Source: Bugulina stolonifera
Taxonomy: Eukaryota > Bryozoa > Gymnolaemata > Cheilostomatida > Bugulidae
Reading direction: 5' to 3'
DNA length: 64,000 nt
Assembly (NCBI GenBank): GCA_935421135.1
Contig: OW285191.1
Span: forward strand, 3,387,219 to 3,451,218
This document shows, one piece after another, positions 1 to 10,313 of this stretch. Below the pieces are notes generated by a model. The model ran no database searches. It was not told where the DNA came from and saw nothing but the letters and a program-made list of their open reading frames with translations. Each line of letters starts with the position of its first letter. Position 1 is the stretch's first letter. Position numbers and translations under genes: made by a program.

Positions 1-54
1 GTACACTGTAGTAGTACATGTAGTAGTACACTGTCGCTCCTGGAGCTACATGCT

Positions 55-300
55 TCTTCCGCGACATCTTGGACCGACTCTAAAGTAAAATCCCCAAATG
101 GTCGTTCAGCCGAAAGGACTATTGTTTGACCTGAAATCTTGCTTGGCTGGAGAAAACCATCCCTAGCTCATCGGCACACCTAAGTTTCTCGCACAACCAT
201 GAGGATTTTGCATTTGGCCCAGGCCTGGGTGTTTGTGGCCCTGTAACGGAAGTGGACCGGAATATTTCCGATCAACTTAGAAATTTAGGTCGCAAAGACA
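55..300 (+). repeat. dispersed repeat, copy 1
   Basis: This stretch of about 240 bp is clearly related to 23327-23560, which lies in the opposite orientation. Shared blocks include ACCATCCCTA, CTCATCGGCACACCT, GGATTTTGC, TTTGGCCCAGGC and AGGTCGCAAAG. I see no coding capacity and no clear terminal repeats, so the class is unknown. It lies upstream of the first exon I can read, probably in an intron of the left-edge gene. Confidence 0.7.
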
Positions 301-326
301 CTACCTGCTCCTCTTTTAGTGTTGTG

Positions 327-388
327 TAATAAGAAGTTGTCCTCTCTCAATTCTGTTCAACCCATTGGGAGAAGACAACTTCTTATTA
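327..388. mobile_element. 62 bp hairpin MITE-like repeat with TA flanks
   Basis: The left arm (TAATAAGAAGTTGTCCTCTC) and right arm (GAGAAGACAACTTCTTATTA) pair almost perfectly around a loop of about 18 nt. The outer TA on each side fits a Tc1/mariner-type TA target duplication. A second left end with the same sequence is at 1631-1650, without a visible partner. The core GAAGTTGTC(T/C)TCTC recurs at many other places in the window. A small-RNA hairpin is the alternative reading. Confidence 0.5.
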
Positions 389-502
389 TGATCCAAAGCT
401 CGTAAGTGTCCTCATGTTCATATAGCGTGGTATTATTGAGTGGGTATTGTGGTCTACATTGTGTGTGATAGGCCTATAGCTGCTAACTACTTGTACCTGC
501 AG

Positions 503-1026
503 AGTAGAGTACAGAGTACAGAAAGGTTGTGACTGGGTGTGTTACTATGTAATCAAAGGACTTGACATTTCATCCTACCCAACCTCTAGGCTGGAATTCT
601 CCTTCAGAGCTGATGATGTGTACTCAGATGTACCTGATAGGTGAGTAGATGGTATACATGATGTATATCATATAATATACACCCTGTATACAGGTATATC
701 CTACTATGTGCATTGTTAAAACACGTCTCAAACAGTCAGCATGCTGCCAGCAGATCTGGTACCTACTAACTATTGTAATACCCAATAGCTGACTGACATC
801 TGTTTGGCCAATAATCACTCAGCTAGAGTTTTGGCGAGTGACTCAATATAGCAGCTAGATGGACTATTTGAAATTCCACATAACTCGTTATATTTTTAAA
901 ACGACAAAAAAAATCTTTTTTTATTGTAGAATGAGAGATGTGTGTAAAAAGCTGCACAAGTTAAACCCTGGAGCCGAATACCTCACCAGAGTTTCCACAA
1001 TAATCCATGAGACACTGACCATGTGA
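503..1026 (+). CDS. C-terminal two exons of an unrecognised gene (5' part outside window)
   Basis: Two exons are visible. Exon 503-640 follows a good acceptor (TTGTACCTGCAG) and ends GATAG before GTGAGTAG. Exon 930-1026 follows TTTTTTTATTGTAG and ends in TGA at 1024-1026. The joint is in phase (AG + A) and gives a 76-residue tail. It begins VEYRVQKGCDWVCYYVIKG, passes through a stretch that looks like beta strands, and ends with a helical segment (MRDVCKKLHKLNPGAEYL). I do not recognise the family. The alternating strands followed by helix could fit a small alpha/beta domain such as RWD, but that is only a guess. A polyadenylation signal AATAAA lies at 1432-1437. Upstream exons must be beyond the window or hidden in 1-500, which is mostly repeat. 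Confidence 0.5.
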
Positions 1027-2830
1027 TTAAATACACTGGCCATGGCCTGGCCTGGTCATTACTCTATTAATTATTATTCTAATTATATTTTGTAGCAAAA
1101 GCTTTTTATTTTGAGGTTTAGCCTAGCCCTCAGTGACGCCAAATTTTTGAGTCACTCTTTACAAGAGTAGACGACTTCCTATTGAGTTTCAAACATTTTT
1201 TTATGAAGTTTATAATGTATTGTGTCTGTCTGGGTGTAGATTATATATCACAACCCTTGCACTATGTTGTGGCATAATAACAAACAATGGAATTCATTGC
1301 TGTTATGGTTTTCTATTAGAATTAACTGACTGGGATTATATGCCCATTCTTAATTAGTGTATTTCTGTTACGCTGAATCTTTGATGTATTATTTTATGCA
1401 TGATCTATGTCTGGAGCTCACGACATGATGGAATAAAACACTAACACTAGAAACACCTCCTCTCTTTTATATTATACTCTGCTAGTAGCCTATCACACTA
1501 TATGAATACCTGCTCAGTGGCCATACAGTCTGTAGAATGTATGTCCAATAAGAACACAACTTGTACATGTGATATATTATTTGTGTGCATTCAAATTTTG
1601 AACTACCTAATGCCAGCCTTGTGCCGCCATTAATAAGAAGTTGTCCTCTCCCACGTCACAAAGAGTCAACTACACGATGTTGCTCCATGCAACATTCTGA
1701 TATTATCAGGCTTACCACAGTCTCTGGCCCTGGAGACACCACTGTTTTTAACTCTGGGGTTCCACTTTATGTATCGTTTCAGAATAATTTTAGTTGCTAA
1801 TAAAGTCATCCATCTCTATTTATATGCTGCCACGATGTTATTTGCAGAACTGCGTACTCTTACCAACTAGCACAGTAGTACAAGCACTTGTGACACGTAC
1901 TGGACCAGGAGCAGGTTGGTCCTGGACTCGCATTCTAACTGTGTGTTAAGACATCAGACCTGTTGGTTCTGCTACTAACAGAAGTATGGTATATCTATCA
2001 GGGCATGTAAGTTGCTCTCGAGACTGGAGTAAATACCAGCCCTTTCCCCTCTTCCTTTCACAAGCTAAGTTCAGGACTCAGTGGGAAATTCTATGTCTAC
2101 AACTAACAAAATGTCTATAATAGTAGTTGTATCTCTGCCTACCTTGTATATATAACGTGTATCTGATGTATTTTAAGCTATGAAATTGAGATGGTAGTAA
2201 GGTTGCTCCCTTCTAAAAAGAGAAGGCAACTCCCTCTGGTCGCCTAATCTCACCTATGGTCACCACTGGTTATCTATATTTCAACACATGCCAAAAGCAA
2301 ATAAATAACCACAGAACACACTCCTTGTGCGTGACCAGTAGTCCAGTAGTGTAGGGAATCCCTACTGTCTGAAGGGAGTTTCCCTCTTCTCCAGGCTGCT
2401 CAGAGGAAGTTGTGTTTTCATACCAAACTTAACGAGTTGACACTGTCTGACTGTTCAACCTATTTGATACTTTTATAAATATTATTCTAACATGGGACTT
2501 TACACCTTTGTTCAACTAGGTACCATGCACCTATGTATACATTGTATATACATGTACGTGTGTGTATGTAGTGGACTCAGTCTGGATTTAATAGGCTATG
2601 AGATAACATACCAATATGGTAAGTTAACTTTATCACATGGTGTACCTGTATCCATATCACGTGTACCTAATATATTATGTAGTTATACAAAGTGCATAAC
2701 TTTCCATTGCTACTTGTCCATCAATGTTCTGTTGTCTTCACTTGATCAAATAGCTAGAGTATACTATAATGAAGTCACTCTAAACTGTGCACTACATGTA
2801 GTCTTATCTCATATATTCTGAACCACCTTG
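1027..2830. other. non-coding, no gene seen
   Basis: This is 3' flank of the left-edge gene followed by AT-rich intergenic DNA. It holds an AATAAA at 1432-1437 and a second copy of the hairpin end at 1631-1650. The open frame at 2492-2821 has no exon signals or family resemblance and low-complexity composition, so I read it as chance. Confidence 0.6.
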
Positions 2831-2879
2831 TTGCGCGTGTGATTACGCACTGTAGGCTGAGTTACAGTTACTATAGTTA

Positions 2880-3700
2880 CACAGCGTATTGTGATGAACT
2901 GGCCGACTGACCCGACACCCGACCTATGCAGAGGTCATCAAGAGGGCCTTGTCGCCCAAAAAGATATTCTCTATCTTAAGTGACTCTAATCATGTTCTGA
3001 TGTTTAAATTACATATTATGAAATAAGTACATTATTTTGTTACCTGATTACTTTCTATGTCTATTGTAATTGGTGGCCGACGTCATGGATATGTCTCATA
3101 TTAATATATAATATATTTCTCACTGTTGTAAGCACTTTTTGTGCATGGCCGACCTTTCTATGGTCAGACGATACCTTATCGTATAGCCCGAACCCCTCTC
3201 GGCCTTTTTGCCGAAAGTTTGAATCATATAAGAGCCAGCGCATTTTCTATGCCAAATCAGTTGTTAATTGCGCTTCAACCTACAGAGTCTTACTCTTGCA
3301 GGCAGGCAGCTCCAACCTTGGTCCCCTGGACCTTTAGCGCCCGAGCTCGTCCTCATACTCGTATAAGTCTCTTACTACACTCCTTAATAAGTATAAACAT
3401 CGGACCTTAGTCGATCCTTGATTCTTAAATGAATCTAGCATCAGGCCTACGTCCCCTCTAGACACTAGACACTTTTTACACTCCTACGGAGTCTAAACCG
3501 TCGGACCTACATCGACCCTTGGCTCTTAAATGAGTTCAAGCATCGGCCTACGTCCTCTACAATAACTACAAGAGCTTACTTAACTGTTCACTCTTTATGT
3601 AATGTGTGGAAGTTTACCTTGGCAGCCCACTCCCACTACCAAGCGCTTCCCCCACCCGTGCTAACATCGGCACCCATGGGAAAATCATAGCACAAAACAT
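2880..3700. repeat. GC-richer block with two ~106 bp direct repeats, possible decayed retroelement
   Basis: Composition differs from the flanks, with repeated CCGACC words. Two related segments about 106 bp apart (near 3401-3470 and 3507-3575) share CGGACC, TCGA(T/C)CCTTG, TCTTAAATGA and GGCCTACGTCC. No long open frame is present. It could be the remains of an LTR-type element, but I found no paired ends. Confidence 0.3.
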
Positions 3701-4091
3701 TACAGTATAACAAATTTTTTGTCTATGATGCTGTACATTGTGTATAATATTGTGATGGTACAAGACATTTGTATACGACTCCAGCTACCCGGATAAAACC
3801 TATAGCACCTTAAGTGCCTAGTAGTTGTCACAGCGCTACTCAACTAACACTCGTATACTCATACTCAACTGTATTGCATGTCTAAACCACTCATTTACTG
3901 TCTACATACGTGTATCTATGTGTATATACTCATTCTACTTAACTACATATCAATGTACATTCATGTATGATAATTACTAAGTCTCTTGGTACCTTTTATA
4001 CCCATGTAAAGAGGCCCGACCTCTCAGAATCACTTGATATTCATTTTTTACATGAATTGGATGATTATAAGCAACTTTTGTATAACCCGAC

Positions 4092-4345
4092 CTATTTTGG
4101 GTCGGGCTTCCGGCGGCCATGTTGTTGCGCAACTTCCGGACGACCTTATGTCGTCTATTCCCAACACTACGTCGGCCGGAAGTCCTTATACTATATAAAG
4201 GGCCATGTTTTATCATTCGTTGTCTCAGTCTTCACTTGGCTTTCAACAAAGACACATCTATACTTGATACAGAGACTTTCACTTCCTTTTGTCAGGTCAT
4301 TCGCTTAGCGAACCGTCTACTAGGTCGGATCACTCTCTTTCAAGG
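4092..4345 (+). promoter_or_regulatory. TATA promoter with clustered ETS-type sites
   Basis: TATATAAAG lies at 4192-4200, with a pyrimidine-rich TCATTC start-like site about 20 bases downstream. Upstream, three CCGGAAGT-type (ETS family) cores occur at about 4108, 4131 and 4176, in both orientations. A hairpin (ACCCGACC…GGTCGGG) precedes them. A possible first-exon donor, TTTCAAG then GTATAG, ends at 4344. It could drive the collagen-lectin gene whose first coding exon starts by 4938, or be the promoter of a solo LTR. Confidence 0.4.
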
Positions 4346-4937
4346 TATAGTCTGAAGGTCAGACTTGGGACCAGATGGGTCGTCTCTGGTAGTTATTGGA
4401 CTACTGAGACCGCTCGATCTTTCATGTAATGAGAAGGCCTAGCACCACTCATAGGCACTTCAGTTTTGGGTCGGTAGTTGTCCAAGGACGACCGCACGAA
4501 ATACCAGAAACCATTACAATATGTCATATACTTTTTCATCCCTCATAAGAGCAAAGGAGTATCAGCATGGAGTGTTCATCCGTTCATGCAGGTCATTACT
4601 TCACTATCTGTGGAGTAAAACAGCATAGCGAGAAGACAACTTTGCAAGTAATAATCATGCAAGTACAGTATAAGGTATAATGTTGAAAAAACACGCAATA
4701 TAATATAGTTGGCCAGTCAAATGTTAAGCATGCAAGTAGAAATAGACTAGATTTACTGGAATGGAAGGTTGTATCGCAAACAGTAGCATAAATAAAGAAC
4801 TTGGTAACACTCTCTTTGTGGACACTTACATAATTATAGTCTAAGTTCCCAATCTCACACCCATCGTTTACTTGTAGCAGGTAGATAAAGATGGGTCTGA
4901 AAAACGTGAGTGGAAGGAAACTGTCAAGGAAAAAGCC

Positions 4938-7900
4938 ATGTGGATACTTCTGCTGCTATGCTGTCTCAATATCCTCATCTGGTTTGTGATGGTCGCCTAC
5001 ACGGTCCATCAGGTAAGCAGTATAAGCAATGAAGTGGAGAGAATGTCTTCGGGACTCAACCATAAGCCTTCGTCTGCTGCCCTGGCTCAGAGTAAACAGG
5101 AAACAGAGGAGAGGTTCATATTGCGTCTGACTGACGAGTTAAAAGTTGTAAGGAAGGAAAATAATGTTGAGGCCAAGTCTTTGAGAGAAATGGCGCTGAA
5201 GTTAGACGATAGGTTGGTCCATTTGGAGACGTTGCATAAGAATTTTAATAGATTCTGGAGGTCTTTAGTTGAAAAGGTATGTTTTAGACAAACACAAACT
5301 TATATTGCATTTGTCTCAAAATAAATATAAACCAACCATGGTTTTGATGTGCAAATTCAGCCAATGCATGACCACCGAATACCGTTGATGTGTGAAAATT
5401 CCCCAACTATCTAACCGCGTGGGTATTAATAGGTCTATGTTGATATTAGTACTTCAGAGAGCAGAGCTGCAGCTTAGAAATGATCTCACTATTATACTGC
5501 ACTATCATTAAACCCACAACGTTGCATATACATGTACAATATACATAAATGTATACTGTACTATCATTGGTAAAGGGACATTTCGAAAATGTCAGTTCGA
5601 AACAGGACGCTTCGAAAATTTTTTTTGGTGTTTGGATATTAGGGAGTGGAGTTGTGGGGTTGGGAGTTAGGAATTAAAGTTAGAAATTTGGGTCTGAGGG
5701 TTGGAGTTTGGGTTTTTGAAGTTTTGGGAACGTCCTGTTTCGAACTGACATTTTCAAACAGTCCCGAATTCATTATCATTAGACCCACGACCACAACGTT
5801 GCATATACAAAATGTATCTGCTACTCTGGTCTGGCTGTTTCAGTTAGCACTACATGTAACCAACATGGTTATTCGTTTGAGTATAGTTGTTGACTTCACA
5901 GGATAACTATTGCCTCATCATTAGTCCAGGTATATACAGTACATGGTGCATAAACTCTTGATTCATTCATAGGTGCTGTCGGGCAGAAAGAGAGTTAAGC
6001 CGTCGTCGTACAAGACATTTAATATTTGGAATGTTTCTGATCCCAATTACAATCACTACAGAAGTAGAAACTATAATGTAGAGCACGGCAGTGGTGAGGA
6101 TGAATACAGTTTGGGAGGTGGTGAAGAAGCGCTCGAAGCTGGCAGTGGTGAGAGTAGCGATTCTAACTCCGGGAACTCAAATGGAGAGGTCAAGAGGATT
6201 AGTATTATGATGCAGCAGCCATCAGACAATCTAGAAGAGATCAAGAGTGGATTACCACTACCCCAAGAAATCGTTGGTCTACTAGGTAATGATGCACAAG
6301 TTCATAGATATCATAGTCATAGATGTACATGTATATTAACTGTACATGTACAGTGCGTATACATCATCACGGGCATGCAACTACTAACCATAGGCCTAGC
6401 CAATATGGGGCTATTATAGCCTTAGGTACTCAATCATACATGTAGTTACCATAGAATTTAGTCAGATTACAGGCATGCATTGACCCGAAAGGCATCCCTG
6501 ATAATTTGCAATATGTACTGGTGTCAAACAGTAGACCCAAAACATTCCTAAACTATTTTCACATAGCCTCAGGTTCAGCAAGGTAAGATAATTTCTTAAT
6601 CTCAATGATGAGTTCAACCAAATTAATTTACAACTGCTCATACAGTGTACCTCTATCTGTTGTCCAGTTTGCCGGGACTATCCCCTTACTCAATAATGTC
6701 GCTTTTCCACTTCATATAAATAATATTTGAAATGTACGTTTAGCACAGTTTAAAAATTACAAGTTCAGGGTTACCATAGTCAACCAGTAAATTCAAGAAT
6801 GTCCAATCAATGCATCGATTGGGAACACATTTACTGGGTCATTTGCGATCTCCATCCACTATCTGTTCTATACAGCATGTCGTCAAGGGCCACGGGGAGC
6901 GAATGGACGCGATGGATTGGATGGACTTCCCGGTACAAAAGGTTCTACTGGTGAAAAAGGTGAGGCTGGGCTACCAGGTCCGCAGGGAGATAAAGGTGCT
7001 GATGGTGAGAGCGGTTTGCCTGGTGCAAAAGGAGAACGTGGTGCTCTAGGACTAACTGGTGCAGCTGGTCAGCCTGGTGAGAAAGGTTCTATCGGACATC
7101 CGGGATCTACTGGTCCAACTGGAGAGAGAGGTGAGAATGGTTGCATCAGTTTTGACCTAGGAATTAGTATGACCCTGTCTGACACAATACTACCAAACCA
7201 TATGTCATCAATGTAGGTCAAAAAGGAGATACAGGATCACCAGGACATGCGGGCGTGAAGGGAGATCGAGGCAGAGATGGGTTTCCTGGAATACCCGGAG
7301 CTGGTAAGTTGTGAAACTACATCAAAATTTACATGGAAGGAAAACTCCAAAGTTACGGAGAGTCAAGCTTCCAACAAGTGATATCTAATGTACATGTTTT
7401 AATAAATGTATATTATATACTTGTACAGTGTAGAAGGAGAAGCAGTTAATATAGTTCAAGGAGTATGCAGGAAATGCGAATAACATTTTTAGATGGAGTA
7501 AAAGGAGCGCAGGGAGATAGGGGATTAGACGGAGCACCTGGACTGCCTGGTAGTGCTGGTAAAGATGGTGCATCAGTTATTGTACCCGATCTGTTTCCCT
7601 CTGAAGTGATATCTGGGGTGTTAAATACTACACTGACACTCATGGAAAAGGGTAAATATTTAAGTGTCACAGAGTTGCTCTTACTAGTGGTAGATTAATT
7701 AATAGTATAAGAATCATCAGCTCATGGTGTACTACACTCCGTAACATGTGAAATCATCAAGCTAGCAGAAATACTTGTAGAATAGAATTACCAAGATCAA
7801 GCACCTTGTTTAGTGGTTCCCAGGGGAACTTGTTAAAAAGCGATGAATTCATTGGGTATAAATAATGGATGGTAACAATGTGGTTCACTGAGTTACACAT

Positions 7901-9750
7901 CTTTGGAACTTGTCCTGCACAATTATAGTACCAAGTAGCTCAGTATGTCTACCATAGTGAACTTTGTACAAGTTTAGATACTTGTTGTTTTACTACATGT
8001 ACATGTGTAGGTGGATTAAGGGGGCCTCCAGGACTGGATGGAACACCAGGTACTGATGGAATTCCTGGAACAAATGGCATTGACGGCACACCTGGTACAC
8101 CAGGTACAGACGGCATCCCTGGAACAAACGGTGTAGATGGTACGCCAGGCATACCAGGTGAGCTTAGACAATGTGCTAGATGAAGCATCTATGATTCAAC
8201 CAATTAATATCTAACCAATAGAAATCTTGGATCACGTTACTCTAGCCAATAAACATTTTGGCGCACATTACGCTAACCAATATAAGTCATCTTGTTGTAC
8301 ATCATTCTAGCCAATTATTGTACGTGTAGATATCTTGTAACGTGTTCCATGGAAGACGTTGTTCAAACTAATAGATATCAAGGAGCATGTTAGTCTAACC
8401 AATAGACACTCGCACACGTACCTATCCATGTATCTTGGAGTACATTATCCTAAAACTTATTCCATTTTGGCAGGAAGAAATGCTTCTGATTTTCTGACAA
8501 AGAGGGCTGTAAAGTCTTTGATAACTGAATTTATTGGTGGTAAGTTCTTCCAGACAGTAGCATGGTACTCACTAGTAGTGCTACTCACTAGTAGTGCTAC
8601 TCACTAGTAGTGTGGTACTCACTAGTAGGATGTTCATTTGGGAAGGTGTAACAGAACAACTGCACTCGACATAATTAAACCGTCCTCCAATTACTTAAAT
8701 TTTATCCCTCACAAAATCTATAGTGTATATACCCATAGAGTAACCCTATGCCTATACTGTCCTAATAATTTTAGTGTAGCATGTTTCTGAGTGTAATACT
8801 ACCATAGTAAAATGACCATGAGAAAACTGTCTATATAGTACTCACATAAATCCCTCGTACAGTATTACCCTTAGTAATGGTAACCTATATTTGCAAATGC
8901 TTGGTCCATCCTAAACAGGAGATGAGATATTCATCGCGAATGGAAAGTTTTATACGCTGCACCGAGAGAGGAAAGACTGGCATAATGCCAGAAACTACTG
9001 TCTTGATAAAAATAGAGATCTAGCTGCACTCACAGGCTCCCAGGAAGACTTTCAACGTTTCATAGTCAACTTGAACTCATTGGCAGGTGTGTTGAGACTA
9101 TAATAATTACAGTGACAGCCTGTCTTAGGAGGCAAGGCATCTTCTTGTCCTCGACCTCTTTTGAGGTATCACTCAGCTGAACTCCAGCCAGAAGCATTTT
9201 TTACACACATGGTGTTTACATGATCCATTTCCAACCACAACTGGTTACACCTGAGATTACAAACTATGTGGATAGCAGTCCAGCATGTAGTAATGGGTTG
9301 AATGTAATAAATGCATTGCATTGTAGACGTACCCAACCACTTGTGGGTTGGAGGAAAACGGCAAGATTCCGAAAGTTTTGTCTGGAATGGCGTTGCACAT
9401 ATTGCTGACCATCTCTGGCATTCTGGGGAGCCCAACAACTATGGTAGGCTGGTTTGTACCCTATCATACAATTCATACATAACCTGTTCAGCTATTGGTT
9501 GGGGGAGGGGTTAGGGTTGCCCCTAAAATGTCTAATTCATGTTTGATTATGCACACATAGACCTATACAATGCAATTATTCATCATGACACAGCCTGACT
9601 TGCACTATTATAATCTCTTATCACCTGATCTCTACTGCAGGGGGAGGTGAAGACTGTACTGAGCTGAAGAAAGAGTCTGGTGTCCTCAGATTGAATGACG
9701 TTTTATGTGGAGCTGTTAGAGAGTTTATATGCCAGTTGCCTAGTAACTAG
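4938..9750 (+). CDS. type II membrane collagen with C-type lectin domain (COLEC12-like architecture)
   Basis: Ten exons read in phase: 4938-5276, 5973-6285, 6876-7130, 7217-7303, 7493-7651, 8011-8157, 8474-8539, 8919-9086, 9327-9443, 9641-9750 (586 residues). Domain order: a membrane anchor at residues 2-22 (MWILLLLCCLNILIWFVMV), a charged helical coiled-coil stalk to about 113, then an RKR site that proprotein convertases could cut. Next come acidic SG-rich stretches that could carry glycosaminoglycans. A Gly-X-Y helix follows in two blocks (about residues 220-345 and 375-430), split by a short non-collagen linker. A C-type lectin domain closes the protein. The lectin keeps EPN (mannose-type calcium site) and the ND pair, but the usual WND is LND. 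Exon 1 may begin at 4881, because the frame stays open to an acceptor there and would add a cytoplasmic tail. It is presumably a cell-surface receptor or matrix lectin. The architecture matches vertebrate COLEC12, but orthology is not shown. Confidence 0.85.
5575..5765. mobile_element. 191 bp MITE with ~35 bp terminal inverted repeats
   Basis: The ends are inverted copies (GGGACATTTCGAAAATGTCA and GGGACTGTTTGAAAATGTCA), followed by GTTCGAAACAGGACG on both sides. The interior is G-rich and non-coding. It lies in intron 1 of the collagen-lectin gene. The flanks share a further duplicated segment of about 50 bp (5502-5553 and 5773-5826), so the insertion sits between two copies of a local duplication. 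No clear short target duplication was seen. Confidence 0.7.
8553..8628. repeat. short tandem repeat just inside collagen-lectin intron 7
   Basis: TACTCACTAGTAGTG-type units of about 15 bp are repeated four times, starting some 15-30 bases after the donor of exon 8474-8539. Confidence 0.8.
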
Positions 9751-9819
9751 GCATGGCTGACTTGACTGGAAATGTGTTATATAAAAGAGGACAACTTCAC
9801 CTTGCAACAAATAATTAAA

Positions 9820-9825
9820 AATAAA
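9820..9825 (+). terminator. polyadenylation signal AATAAA
   Basis: AATAAA lies 70 bases after the stop codon of the collagen-lectin gene. Confidence 0.6.
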
Positions 9826-10313
9826 GGTTACTCTTTGAAATCATCACAGTGAAGCAGTTAGAAGTCCACATTCATCAATTACCTACTTGGTTGATAATTT
9901 TAGTAATTGTATTCAACTCCCGCCCATACACATTCTACTCCCATACACATTCTACTCCCATACACATTCGATGTAGGACATGCAGGTGTATATAAGTCTT
10001 TCAGAGTTATCACCTCTCTATTGTACACTACGCAACCACTTTATAACTGTATCACAATGACTACAGCATAAAGATATTGTATTATTGTATATTTTGCTAA
10101 AGACTACATACTAATGAATATAATATTTGTACTGTCACTACATTACTGGATATACATAAAAAATATAGACAACATTTTCAATTAGTCAATGAAATGGTTG
10201 AAAACTTAACATGAAGTTACTCCATTGACTAGCCAAACTGCTCATGAGAATTGAAAATAATAAATACATTAGATCTACATGTGCGTCCACTATATATAAT
10301 ATACATGTATATA

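Noticed and set aside
2492..2821. 109-codon open frame
   Set aside because: Low-complexity composition and no splice, promoter or family support.
7446..8188. Minus-strand Pro-rich frames
   Set aside because: Antisense shadows of the collagen Gly-X-Y exons.
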